Source of the DNA: Vibrio hepatarius
GTDB lineage: Bacteria; Pseudomonadota; Gammaproteobacteria; Enterobacterales; Vibrionaceae
DNA length: 64,000 nt
Reading direction: 5' to 3'
Assembly: GCF_001274785.1 (NCBI RefSeq)
Contig: NZ_LHPI01000016.1
Coordinates: 62,001-126,000, forward strand
Positions 1 through 9,205 of this stretch are shown piece after piece. The stretch's first letter is position 1. Each line of letters starts with the position of its first letter. A model generated the notes under the pieces. The model worked only from the letters and a program-made list of their open reading frames with translations. It was not told the DNA's origin and searched no databases. The translations under genes and the position numbers were made by a program.

Positions 1-43
1 TGACGGCGAGGTTATTTCTTTCGCAGAAAGGGGATGGATTTAA
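1..43 (+). CDS. radC: RadC (JAB1/MPN domain protein), C-terminal end only
   Basis: Only the last 13 codons and the stop are in the window (frame starts at base 2). The C-terminus reads DGEVISFAERGWI, which matches the end of gammaproteobacterial RadC; E. coli RadC also ends SFAERGWI. The position directly before rpmB-rpmG agrees with the conserved radC-rpmB-rpmG order. RadC is a JAB/MPN metalloprotease-fold protein whose role in repair has been questioned. The catalytic part lies upstream of the window, so its integrity cannot be judged. Confidence 0.85.
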   Translation, partial: DGEVISFAERGWI

Positions 44-164
44 ATCACATTATTTGTTGTGAGTTGCTGGTTTTCTGCTACAATCGCCCGACATTTTTTG
101 AACTAAAATTCAGCTCTGCTTAAAAAAAGATCACGAAAACCTTGAAAAAGGATCTGTTCGGGTC

Positions 165-193
165 TTGAGCAATGCTAGTCAAGTTAGTATAAT
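165..193 (+). promoter_or_regulatory. sigma-70 promoter of rpmB-rpmG
   Basis: A consensus -10 TATAAT (188-193) lies 17 bp downstream of a -35 TTGAGC (165-170). The start site would fall near 200, leaving a leader of about 120 nt before rpmB. A weaker second candidate (TACAAT at 79-84) lies upstream. Confidence 0.8.
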
Positions 194-199
194 GCGCGA

Positions 200-320
200 C
201 CTTTGATAGCCTTGTATGGGTTTCCATAACGGCGCTAGACCTCTAACTTCTTGTTTAGAAATAGAGAGGTTCGGCCACCAAGGTTGATATCGAGCTGAAA
301 CGATTTTGGAGAAGACATTC
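200..320 (+). other. Long, possibly structured 5' leader of rpmB
   Basis: About 120 nt separate the inferred transcription start from the rpmB ATG. Two short inverted repeats are visible: TATGG/CCATA around 215-228, and ACCTCT (239-244) paired with AGAGGT (265-270). The GGAG Shine-Dalgarno at 308-311 closes the leader. Several ribosomal protein operons are controlled through such leaders. I know of no described L28 leader motif, so a regulatory role here is inference. Confidence 0.35.
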
Positions 321-557
321 ATGTCACGAGTATGCCAAGTAACTGGTAAGCGTCCAGTAACGGGTAACAACCGTTCACACGCACGAAATGCTACTAAGCG
401 TCGTTTTCTGCCGAACCTACAAACTCATCGTTTCTGGGTAGAGAGCGAAAAACGTTTTGTTAAACTACGCCTAACTGCAAAAGGTATGCGCATTATTGAT
501 AAGAAAGGCATCGATGCTGTTCTTGTTGATATTCGTGCACGTGGCGAAAACGTTTAA
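321..557 (+). CDS. rpmB: 50S ribosomal protein L28
   Basis: Encodes a 78-residue basic protein of the large ribosomal subunit. The N-terminus [17 protein letters not shown] is the L28 signature, with an [12 protein letters not shown] stretch after it and the ending DIRARGE. Length equals that of E. coli L28. I chose the ATG at 321, with GGAG nine bases upstream, over an in-frame TTG at 306. It is the first gene of a two-gene operon with rpmG, which begins 14 nt downstream. Expression is expected to be strong and growth-rate linked from the promoter near 165-193. Confidence 0.97.
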   Translation: MSRVCQVTGKRPVTGNNRSHARNATKRRFLPNLQTHRFWVESEKRFVKLRLTAKGMRIIDKKGIDAVLVDIRARGENV

Positions 558-571
558 GAGGAATATAGGCA

Positions 572-742
572 ATGGCAAAGAAAGGCGTTCGTGAGAAAAT
601 CCGTCTAGTATCTTCTGCAGGTACTGGCCACTTCTACACAACTGACAAGAACAAGCGTAACATGCCAGGCAAATTTGAGATCAAAAAGTTTGATCCAGTA
701 GTTCGCCAGCACGTTATGTACAAAGAAGCTAAGATCAAGTAA
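572..742 (+). CDS. rpmG: 50S ribosomal protein L33
   Basis: Encodes 56 residues beginning [20 protein letters not shown] and ending YKEAKIK, a clear L33 of the large ribosomal subunit. This is the form without the zinc-binding cysteine pairs (no Cys in the protein), as in E. coli. AGGAATATAGGC upstream supplies the ribosome binding site. It is co-transcribed with rpmB and followed by a strong terminator. Confidence 0.97.
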
Positions 743-784
743 TTGATCCTTCTTTGAGCTTCCTTCGGGAAGAGTGAAATTGGA

Positions 785-816
785 AACCCAGCTATAGCAA
801 TATAGTTGGGTTTTTT
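785..816 (+). terminator. Rho-independent terminator of rpmB-rpmG
   Basis: Inverted repeat AACCCAGCTATA / TATAGTTGGGTT (one G-T pair) with a GCAA loop, followed by a run of six T. A smaller hairpin CTTCC-TTC-GGGAAG lies just upstream. Confidence 0.9.
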
Positions 817-911
817 ATTGCTCGTTATTCAGAGATTCTTCTCTGATAGCCGATTGGCGCAATTTCTGCTACGTTTCAGTGACGACTTTTATCGATTAGG
901 AATCATTGGCC

Positions 912-1400
912 ATGCGAGTCTCTGTGGCGCGACGCCGTCGCTGGAATAACATCCTCATTCTCGGCATCATTGCTTTTATTGCAATACTCAACCTGCCAAC
1001 CATCATTAAGACCTACTTAATTGATCCGCCTGCAGAGCAAAGCACCGTACCGCTGTTGTTTAACCCGAATACGCAAGTCGAGGCGATTCATTTTTCCGAC
1101 TGGTCGCTGCAAAAAGTGGATGGACAATGGCAATCCACTCAGGCCATCGAGATTCCTGCCCAAGAATTAGTCTCTCGCTGGAGCGCATTAGTGGGTACCG
1201 AAGTCGATCAAGCAACCTTTGACGGCCTAAAAGACAAACTGAATGCTCCACAGACGATAGAAGTCTGGTATACCGAGCTTGAAGAGCCCCAACGGATCAC
1301 TTACTACCAACTTCCTCAGTTTTGGTTACTAAAAAACTGGCAAGAACAATGGATTGCGGTTTCGGTCGAGCCAAATTTCTTACTGCCTTTGAGCCAGTAG
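912..1400 (+). CDS. Small membrane-anchored protein of unknown function
   Basis: A 162-residue protein with a basic N-terminus (RVSVARRRRW) followed by one hydrophobic segment at about residues 14-36, then a soluble domain of about 120 residues rich in Trp and acidic residues. The likely topology is a single-pass inner-membrane anchor with a periplasmic domain. I recognise no catalytic motif. I chose the ATG at 912 over a TTG at 906. From memory, vibrios carry a hypothetical gene at this position between rpmG and mutM, so it is probably a conserved genus-level protein. Function is unknown. Confidence 0.75.
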   Translation: MRVSVARRRRWNNILILGIIAFIAILNLPTIIKTYLIDPPAEQSTVPLLFNPNTQVEAIHFSDWSLQKVDGQWQSTQAIEIPAQELVSRWSALVGTEVDQATFDGLKDKLNAPQTIEVWYTELEEPQRITYYQLPQFWLLKNWQEQWIAVSVEPNFLLPLSQ

Positions 1401-1497
1401 GGCGCGAGTGATTTGGAGGTAAGCGGATGTGCACATTACAATATGCGCGCGTTTATCATCCATTTGCAGAAAACATAACAGAGAGTAGGTCAGAGCA

Positions 1498-2307
1498 ATG
1501 CCGGAGTTACCAGAAGTCGAAGTCAGCCGCATGGGGATATCACCTCACTTGGTGGGAGAGAAAATCGCTAAGTTGACGTTTCGTACCCCCAAATTACGCT
1601 GGGATATTCCCGCTGAGTTAAAGCAAATGGAAGGCCAGGTGATCCGCTCGGTTTCCCGTCGAGCGAAATATCTGATGATCGAAACCGATCTCGGCAGTGC
1701 GATCGTGCATCTTGGTATGTCAGGCTCATTACGCGTTCTGGATGCAGAAGTTGCCCCAAGCAAACACGATCATGTGGATCTAAAACTCGAGAATGGCAAA
1801 GTACTGCGCTACAACGATCCGCGTCGCTTTGGTGCTTGGTTATGGACGGAAAATGGCGAGCATGCTGCACTCAGTCACATGGGGCCTGAGCCGTTAACCG
1901 ATGCCTTTAACGCTGATTATATGCTAGAAAAAGCGGCGAACAAACGTGTTACGGTGAAGCAATTCATTATGGATAACAAGGTTGTTGTGGGCGTTGGAAA
2001 CATCTACGCCAGTGAATCACTCTTTAGTGCTAAGCTTCATCCATCTAAAGCAGCAGGCCAACTCACGCAAGAACAATGGCAAAAACTGGTGCAAGAGATA
2101 AAACAGGTGCTGGCCACGGCGATCAAGCAAGGTGGAACAACCTTAAAAGACTTTTCTCAAGCTGACGGCAAACCGGGTTATTTTGCCCAAGAACTTCAAG
2201 TTTATGGTCGTGCTGGAGATGCATGTTTAAGTTGTGGAAATGAGATCGATGAATTGAAAATCGGTCAGCGAAATACGTTCTTCTGTCCTCACTGTCAGCA
2301 TAAGTAG
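1498..2307 (+). CDS. mutM: Formamidopyrimidine-DNA glycosylase (Fpg/MutM)
   Basis: Bifunctional DNA glycosylase/AP lyase that removes 8-oxoguanine and FaPy lesions from oxidised DNA. The protein of 269 residues starts [11 protein letters not shown], with the catalytic N-terminal Pro2 and Glu3 after Met removal. It ends with a zinc finger whose cysteines are at 243, 246, 263 and 266. The [20 protein letters not shown] segment is the helix-two-turn-helix characteristic of the family. Length is normal. The rpmG-mutM-coaD neighbourhood is conserved, although two extra genes are interleaved here. Confidence 0.97.
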   Translation: MPELPEVEVSRMGISPHLVGEKIAKLTFRTPKLRWDIPAELKQMEGQVIRSVSRRAKYLMIETDLGSAIVHLGMSGSLRVLDAEVAPSKHDHVDLKLENGKVLRYNDPRRFGAWLWTENGEHAALSHMGPEPLTDAFNADYMLEKAANKRVTVKQFIMDNKVVVGVGNIYASESLFSAKLHPSKAAGQLTQEQWQKLVQEIKQVLATAIKQGGTTLKDFSQADGKPGYFAQELQVYGRAGDACLSCGNEIDELKIGQRNTFFCPHCQHK

Positions 2308-2404
2308 CGCATTCAGTGCTGCTTTATGCGATATGCTCCCATATTCAATTAGGTTCTTGAGCTTTCTCTCTATTCTCAAGCCTATCTCATAAATTAGATG
2401 ATCG

Positions 2405-2460
2405 CCTCTTTGCGAATCAGTGCGCCTGTTATAACGTATGCGGCTTACTGTGCAAAGAGG
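2405..2460. repeat. Long imperfect inverted repeat between mutM and the LTA-synthase-like gene
   Basis: Perfect 9-bp arms CCTCTTTGC (2405-2413) and GCAAAGAGG (2452-2460) enclose 38 nt with further partial pairing. There is no T-tract, so it is not a standard terminator. Another short hairpin, CTTGAG/CTCAAG, lies near 2354-2378. This 252-nt gap otherwise has no recognisable gene. Confidence 0.5.
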
Positions 2461-2559
2461 TAGCGTTTTCCGTTGGATTGCGACCAATATTTCCCCGTTC
2501 CAGCGCCCTGCCTTCGTTTGCTTATTTAGTTACCGTATTTCACTTTTCATCAGGTCATT

Positions 2560-4542
2560 ATGAGTTCTTTTCAGTACAACTATCGTTTACTCATCAGAAT
2601 TGTCTTACTCATTAATCTGTTAGGGATTATATTTCTCACTCTTTCGCGCGGGATCTTTTTCTCTTTGGTCGCCGAGCCTGAGATGCTGGTGGGAATCAGC
2701 CAAGATGTCGTTCGAGCATTCGTCGTGGGCGCTAGGTTTGACGCTAAGATAGTCCTGATCGGGTTTGCACCACTACTATTGATGGGCCTGTTGATGGCAG
2801 CGAAGCAAGGCACTTTCCAAGCTTGGCTTCGTTTGACGCCTTGGTACAGCGCGGTAATTTTCTTCCTACTCTGCGCGTTGTCGATCGCCAACTATTACTA
2901 CTACGACACGTACGGCAATTATATCGATGTCTTTGTGTTCGGCTTGTTTGATGATGATACCAAAGCCGTATTGGATAACGCGTGGGAAGACTATCCGATT
3001 GTCCGTTCGTTTTTAGTTTCTGTTGCGATGGCAGGGAGCGCGTGGTTTGCTGTCCGAGCCTTGCTTAAAAGAGGTCGACGCTGGAGCTGGCCGTCCAGAC
3101 ATTGGGCGATGACAACCGCCTCAATTCTATTGACGATTGTTGCTTACGTCATCGTTGCGCGCGGTTCGGTGGGTAGTTTGCCGCTGAAGCGCTATCACGC
3201 CAACGTGTCGCAGTATAAACCGCTGAATGTTATTACGCCGAATGCCTTTATGGCATTAAGTTGGGCGAAGAGTGACTACAAAAAGCAGGCGACGTTTGAG
3301 CCAATCAGTGAGCAAGCGCTTACTGAGCAGATGGTGAAAGTGCTCGGCCAGCCGACGCCGGAATATCACACGCAAGAGAATCCATACTTAGAGAAAAACC
3401 CACCACACGTAGTAATGGCGTTAATGGAAGGGATGGGCAATAACATCCTTATCGAAGATGACTCAGAGAAGAATGACTTATTGGGTAGCTTGCGTGATGC
3501 ATTTAACGAGGACTTTGTCTTCAAGCGTTTCTTAGCCGGCACCACAGCGACGATTGATAGTATCGTGATGATGTTGTTCCACAGCGACGTTCCGACCATT
3601 AGCCACAGCGCGGCACAAAAAGTGGCGTTGCCGAGCTCGGCGGTACTGCCTTACAAGCGAGCGGGCTACGATGTTGTCTTTGTTTACGGTGGTAATAGCA
3701 TGTGGCGCAATCTGGCCAATTACTTACCTATCCAAGGCTTTGACACGGTTTATGATGAGAATAGCATCATTCGAGCGTTCCCTGAAGCTAAGGCCTACGC
3801 GGATACATGGGGAGTGCCAGACGGTTACACCTTTAAATTCGTGAAAAAGCTACTCGATGAAGCCACTAAGCCGACCATGGTGTATATCATGACCGTGACG
3901 AACCACTCTCCTTATCGTGCGCCTAAGTATTACGAGCCAAAAGCCGTGCAGGTGAGCGAACGGCTTAAGAGCTTGGTCAGCAGTATTGCAGGGCAAGAAC
4001 AAAATCTGCTGGAAGCTTATCAGTACGCCAATGACGCTTTAGGGCAGTTTATCAAAAGTGTGAAGGGTTCAAACTTAGCGAGCAAGACGATCATTGCTGC
4101 CTCGGGAGACCATCGCGTACGTTCCATTTCTACTAAGCGACGCGAAGAATTTGCCGCGAGCTATGGCGTGCCTTTTTATCTCTACGTGCCTAAGACAATC
4201 CTTGAGCATACGCGCTACCAGTATGATCCCCAAAGGGTGGGCTCTCATCGAGATATCTTCCCAACGCTGTACCACTTTAGCTTATCTAAACAAAGCTATA
4301 TCAGTTTGGGTGGTGAGAACATGCTTTCAAATGAAGGAGTAAGCAACCGTGGTTACAACTCCCGCCGTTGTATCAACCAGTGGGGAGCGTACGACAATAA
4401 GAGCCCTGAAATGCTGTACCCATGGGGGGAAGGGTTTATGACACAAGTCGAGGCGAGTCAGAATCCTGATGTAGAATGGAGTAAAGATTACAAGAAATTA
4501 CAGAACTATTATCTGCGCTCACAAGTCGCAACCCAGATGTAG
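2560..4542 (+). CDS. LTA-synthase-family membrane sulfatase/phosphoglycerol transferase-like protein
   Basis: A 660-residue inner-membrane protein of the alkaline phosphatase superfamily. About five transmembrane segments fill the first ~210 residues, followed by a large periplasmic hydrolase domain. Metal and nucleophile motifs are visible: MALMEGMGN near residue 287, the TTATIDS nucleophile region near 328 (Thr expected as the phosphorylated residue), TVTNHSPY near 450 and SGDH near 515. Family members transfer phosphoglycerol or phosphoethanolamine-like groups from phospholipids to envelope polymers (LtaS, OpgB, EptA relatives). The substrate cannot be told from sequence. Gram-negative cells lack LTA, so LTA synthase is only a family name. 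It faces coaD convergently. Confidence 0.85.
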   Translation: MSSFQYNYRLLIRIVLLINLLGIIFLTLSRGIFFSLVAEPEMLVGISQDVVRAFVVGARFDAKIVLIGFAPLLLMGLLMAAKQGTFQAWLRLTPWYSAVIFFLLCALSIANYYYYDTYGNYIDVFVFGLFDDDTKAVLDNAWEDYPIVRSFLVSVAMAGSAWFAVRALLKRGRRWSWPSRHWAMTTASILLTIVAYVIVARGSVGSLPLKRYHANVSQYKPLNVITPNAFMALSWAKSDYKKQATFEPISEQALTEQMVKVLGQPTPEYHTQENPYLEKNPPHVVMALMEGMGNNILIEDDSEKNDLLGSLRDAFNEDFVFKRFLAGTTATIDSIVMMLFHSDVPTISHSAAQKVALPSSAVLPYKRAGYDVVFVYGGNSMWRNLANYLPIQGFDTVYDENSIIRAFPEAKAYADTWGVPDGYTFKFVKKLLDEATKPTMVYIMTVTNHSPYRAPKYYEPKAVQVSERLKSLVSSIAGQEQNLLEAYQYANDALGQFIKSVKGSNLASKTIIAASGDHRVRSISTKRREEFAASYGVPFYLYVPKTILEHTRYQYDPQRVGSHRDIFPTLYHFSLSKQSYISLGGENMLSNEGVSNRGYNSRRCINQWGAYDNKSPEMLYPWGEGFMTQVEASQNPDVEWSKDYKKLQNYYLRSQVATQM

Positions 4543-4553
4543 TGAAAAGAATG

Positions 4554-4576
4554 GTAGGCGGGCTAGCTCCGCCTAC
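4554..4576. terminator. Hairpin between convergent genes
   Basis: GTAGGCGG / CCGCCTAC with a 7-nt loop lies between the LTA-synthase-like gene and coaD. The T-tract is poor in both directions, so termination activity is uncertain. Confidence 0.4.
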
Positions 4577-4588
4577 ATGTTATCGACG

Positions 4589-6094
<1,506 letters not shown>

Positions 6095-6095
<1 letters not shown>

Positions 6096-6877
6096 TACTT
6101 CTTATTATCCTGTTGTTTCACGTAGTCTCGAATCCACAAATCAGCGTAGCGAGTGAACGTGGTATTGGCACTAAGAATCGCAAGTAAGAGACCGTGTCGA
6201 CCATCGAGGAAGCCGCGTTTGATGATGTACATTTTGAAAAAGCGGAAGAAGCCGTGCAGTATTGCCCCTGTTAAGCCACTGCGCTTTTTACCTTCTCTTT
6301 GATCAGCCCAAGACTTCATATAAAGCTGGGTTTTTCCCGTATATTGGCTCAAAGAATCAAACGTATAGTGCAGTAAGTCACCCGATAAGTGAGCTTTAGT
6401 CATACCTTTGGGAATCTCGACGCTTTCGTGAACTAAGGAATCGTTGTACTGAGTTTCTTCACGTCGATAGAGTCGAGTAATGGTGTCTGGGTACCAGCCC
6501 GAGTGACGGATAAATTTGCCTAGCGCGTGTGTCAGCCTATCCAATGTGTAACAGGTTTGCTTAGGGTTATCCGCGAGTACTTTCTTAATTGATGATTTTA
6601 GTTCGGGTGTAACGCGTTCATCTGCATCAAGCGGTAAAACCCAATCGGAAGTCATGTATGACTGTGCGACTTGACGCTGCTTACCAAAGCCTTGCCAGTC
6701 AGTATGGGTATAAAATTTATCGGTGTACTGACGTGCAATGGTTTCAGTATTGTCGGTGCTACCTGAATCAACAATGACGATTTCATCCACCCAGTCTTTT
6801 ACCGTTTCTAGGCACTCTGCTAGGTGTTTAGATTCGTTTTTGACGATCATCAAAACGCCGATCGTGGCTTTACTCAT
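6095..6877 (-). CDS. waaE: WaaE/KdtX-like glycosyltransferase family 2, LPS core
   Basis: A 260-residue GT-A enzyme with VKNESKHL near the N-terminus, IVDSGSTDNT (35-44) and the metal-binding LDADE (D84-A-D86). The overall sequence and the downstream TRLYRRE segment match the WaaE/KdtX group, known in Klebsiella and Serratia as a beta-1,4-glucosyltransferase that adds Glc to heptose I of the inner core. The ATGA overlap with the upstream GT9 gene shows translational coupling. Linkage to coaD is characteristic of this group. The sugar transferred here is inferred by family only. Confidence 0.85.
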
Positions 6878-7923
6878 GATGCATTACCTTCTAGTAACGG
6901 TTTAAGTTTGTCTATTACCATGTTCGTTGTGATACTGCTCATCACATGCTTACCTTTGACACGGGTGCTCCAAGGAAGTTGCTCTGCTGGTTTACCTTGT
7001 TGCTCTTCAACAAACTGTTCATATACGCTCGCAACAGAATTTAAATCGTTGTACGGACCGGTGCGTTTTGGATTGCTATGGCCATACAATCCAATCACAG
7101 GTGTACCTTGAGTGGTAGCGATATGCGCAGGACCAGAATCGGGAGCGATGACGATTTTGGCTTCGGCTAAGATTGCTGCGAGTTGTTTTAGCGATGTTTG
7201 TCCGATTAGGTTGAGGATCGGGTGCTGCGCTAAGTGAATAATTGCTTCACCGAGATTTCGCTCTCTTTCGGCGGGAGAGCCGCACAGCACGACCTGATAA
7301 CCTTGCTCAAAAAGCCAGTCGGAAATTTGGGCGTATCTGTCAGTCAGCCAATTACGTTCATCTTTACTTGCCGCAGGACTGATGACAACCGTAGGGCGGT
7401 TGTTTAGCTGTTGTTTGGCAAACGCGATGTCACTGCCTGCAAGAGGTAATTGCCATTGTGGCGCCGTTTTAGGCACGCCCAAGTATTCGATAAATGACAT
7501 AAAACTATCGAGTACGTGTTGCGAACTGGTATCTGAAATCTTTTTATTGGTGAACAGCCACTGACCTTCTTTCGCACGTTGGAAATTAAAGCCGACTTTG
7601 TAAGTGGCTTTAATGCCCATAGTCAGCAAGCTGGCGCGGAGTGCAAGTTGCATGTGGACGAGCGCATCAAATTTACGCCTTTTCAATTGAGCCCAAATCT
7701 TTTGCATCCCCTTGAGGCCTTCTTTTTTGTCGAAGACAATTAGCTCGACGCCTTCTAGTCCATCCAACAGTTGTGCTTCTACCTTGCCGATAATCCAAGT
7801 CACTTTGGTGCTTGGCCAGTGCTTCTGCAGTGCTTGGACCGCCGCAACAGCATGGCAAGTATCGCCAATCGCAGAAAGACGTAGAAAACAGACCGATTCT
7901 GGTGCAGAAGAGAACAGTGGCAT
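6874..7923 (-). CDS. Glycosyltransferase family 9 heptosyltransferase (WaaC/OpsX-like)
   Basis: A 349-residue GT-B fold enzyme with the GT9 opening motif RLSAIGDTCHA and the C-terminal APDSGPAHIA donor-binding motif followed by GLYGHSNPKRTGP. The family transfers L-glycero-D-manno-heptose from ADP-heptose to Kdo or heptose of the LPS inner core. As WaaF (heptosyltransferase II) is clearly encoded at 18239-19267, this gene probably supplies the first heptose (WaaC/OpsX role). That assignment is inference from complementarity. It is first in the leftward operon, with a good promoter at 7955-7983. Confidence 0.88.
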   Translation of the reverse strand: MPLFSSAPESVCFLRLSAIGDTCHAVAAVQALQKHWPSTKVTWIIGKVEAQLLDGLEGVELIVFDKKEGLKGMQKIWAQLKRRKFDALVHMQLALRASLLTMGIKATYKVGFNFQRAKEGQWLFTNKKISDTSSQHVLDSFMSFIEYLGVPKTAPQWQLPLAGSDIAFAKQQLNNRPTVVISPAASKDERNWLTDRYAQISDWLFEQGYQVVLCGSPAERERNLGEAIIHLAQHPILNLIGQTSLKQLAAILAEAKIVIAPDSGPAHIATTQGTPVIGLYGHSNPKRTGPYNDLNSVASVYEQFVEEQQGKPAEQLPWSTRVKGKHVMSSITTNMVIDKLKPLLEGNAS

Positions 7924-7954
7924 AGAAGGTGCTCAAGAGATAAAAGTGGTTAGA

Positions 7955-7983
7955 ATTATGCAGACAACGCTAAGAAATGTAAA
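7955..7983 (-). promoter_or_regulatory. sigma-70 promoter of the GT9-waaE-GT4-coaD operon
   Basis: Read on the minus strand, -35 TTTACA (7983-7978) and -10 CATAAT (7960-7955) are separated by exactly 17 bp, ending about 30 nt before the GT9 ATG. The region is divergent with dgkA, whose own promoter is not obvious. Confidence 0.65.
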
Positions 7984-8017
7984 ATAGCCGCCATCACTAT
8001 CAGTCGAAAGGTAACCT

Positions 8018-8407
8018 ATGGTTCAGCAAAATAGTGGCAAGCCTGGTGCAACAGGATTGACACGCGTTATTAACGCAACCGGATATTCCATGAAAGGGCT
8101 CAAAGCGGCCTTCCAACACGAAGCTGCCGTTCGTCAAGAGTTGGCTCTGTTACTCGTTGCAATCGTTGCTGTCACTTGGTTACCACTGCCTGTAATCGAA
8201 AGCATTTTGATGCTAGGTGTGGTGGTGTTAGTGTTAATCGTAGAGCTACTCAACTCAGCGATCGAAGCGGTTGTGGATAGGATTGGTCCTGAGAGACACG
8301 ATCTTAGTGGGCGCGCGAAAGACATCGGCTCTGCTGCTGTGTTTGTTGCACTAAGTTTTGCTGCGTTCACGTGGTTGTATATCCTCTACCACCAGTTTAT
8401 CGCGTAG
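8018..8407 (+). CDS. dgkA: Diacylglycerol kinase (DgkA)
   Basis: Small trimeric integral membrane kinase that phosphorylates diacylglycerol to phosphatidate with ATP, recycling lipid left by periplasmic phosphoglycerol or phosphoethanolamine transfer. The 129-residue protein has three hydrophobic segments. The active-site helix ELLNSAIE lies at 76-83 (E76, N79 and E83 match E. coli E69, N72 and E76), with SGRAKDIGSA at 97-106. It sits within LPS genes and about 3.5 kb from an LTA-synthase-type transferase, whose by-product would be its substrate. Start at ATG 8018, preceded by AAGGTAACCT. Confidence 0.97.
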   Translation: MVQQNSGKPGATGLTRVINATGYSMKGLKAAFQHEAAVRQELALLLVAIVAVTWLPLPVIESILMLGVVVLVLIVELLNSAIEAVVDRIGPERHDLSGRAKDIGSAAVFVALSFAAFTWLYILYHQFIA

Positions 8408-8439
8408 CCAAACTTATCTTTAGACATTCAGGAGTGAAG

Positions 8440-9144
8440 ATGGTTAGGCAATTGACTAAAGACAATCTTCGTATTTGGTACGACGCGGAGCTACTAAGCG
8501 AGCCTGCTGAGCACGCTTTTGATATCGATTTCTGGCAACAGAATGGTGCCGTGATTGGAAGCGCGCAAGGTAGGGGAACTACTTGGTTTATTCAGACTCA
8601 AACCATTCAAGCTGCGTTGAGACATTATCGACGTGGTGGGCTATTCGGTAAAATCGTTTCAGACCAATACTGGTTCACTGGCTGGGAAAAGACCCGTAGT
8701 TACGCTGAGTTTACGCTTTTGCAGACTTTGGCTAAGGCGGGCGTTCACGTCCCTAGACCAATTGCTGCGCGAGTAGAGCGATGTGGGTTGGCCTATCGAA
8801 CCGATTTACTTAGCGAAAAGATAGCAGATGCGAAAGATCTCGTCAGTCTGCTGGAAGCGGAATCACTAACGAAAGAGCAGTATTATGCGGTCGGTCGTGA
8901 GATCGCAAAGATGCATCAAGCTCAAGTGAACCATACCGATTTGAACATCCATAATCTGCTGCTAGATACCAGCGGACAAGTTTGGATTATCGATTTTGAT
9001 AAGTGTTACCAACAAGCTGGCTCAGACTGGCAGCAACATAATTTAGATAGATTGCTACGCTCGTTTCGTAAGGAACTGAATAAGCGCTCTATCCACTGGC
9101 AAGAAGATGAATTCCAACACCTGCTTGCTGGATATAACCAATAA
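8440..9144 (+). CDS. kdkA: 3-deoxy-D-manno-octulosonic acid (Kdo) kinase
   Basis: A 234-residue member of the Kdo kinase/WaaP family with a protein-kinase-like fold. It phosphorylates the single Kdo of the inner core at O-4 using ATP. The catalytic loop HTDLNIHNLLL lies near residue 166 and IIDFDK, the metal-binding DFG equivalent, near 184. Upstream signatures are GRGTTWFI and LRHYRRGG. I chose the ATG at 8440, with AGGAG upstream, rather than earlier in-frame starts overlapping dgkA. The family is known from Haemophilus and vibrios, whose lipid A carries one phosphorylated Kdo. Confidence 0.93.
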   Translation: MVRQLTKDNLRIWYDAELLSEPAEHAFDIDFWQQNGAVIGSAQGRGTTWFIQTQTIQAALRHYRRGGLFGKIVSDQYWFTGWEKTRSYAEFTLLQTLAKAGVHVPRPIAARVERCGLAYRTDLLSEKIADAKDLVSLLEAESLTKEQYYAVGREIAKMHQAQVNHTDLNIHNLLLDTSGQVWIIDFDKCYQQAGSDWQQHNLDRLLRSFRKELNKRSIHWQEDEFQHLLAGYNQ

Positions 9145-9205
9145 TAATTAAGCCATAATTACACTGTTACTTGCAGTGAAGTCTTGCTACCTCTTAGGAA
9201 TTGAA

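Noticed and set aside
1545..1870. Minus-strand open frames opposite mutM (72 and 100 codons)
   Set aside because: They lie wholly inside the well-supported mutM gene, have no family motif and no ribosome binding site, and are overlap shadows.
7673..7987. Open frames on both strands around the GT9 start and dgkA promoter
   Set aside because: They overlap the GT9 coding region in other frames, with composition typical of shadows. The promoter at 7955-7983 also crosses them.
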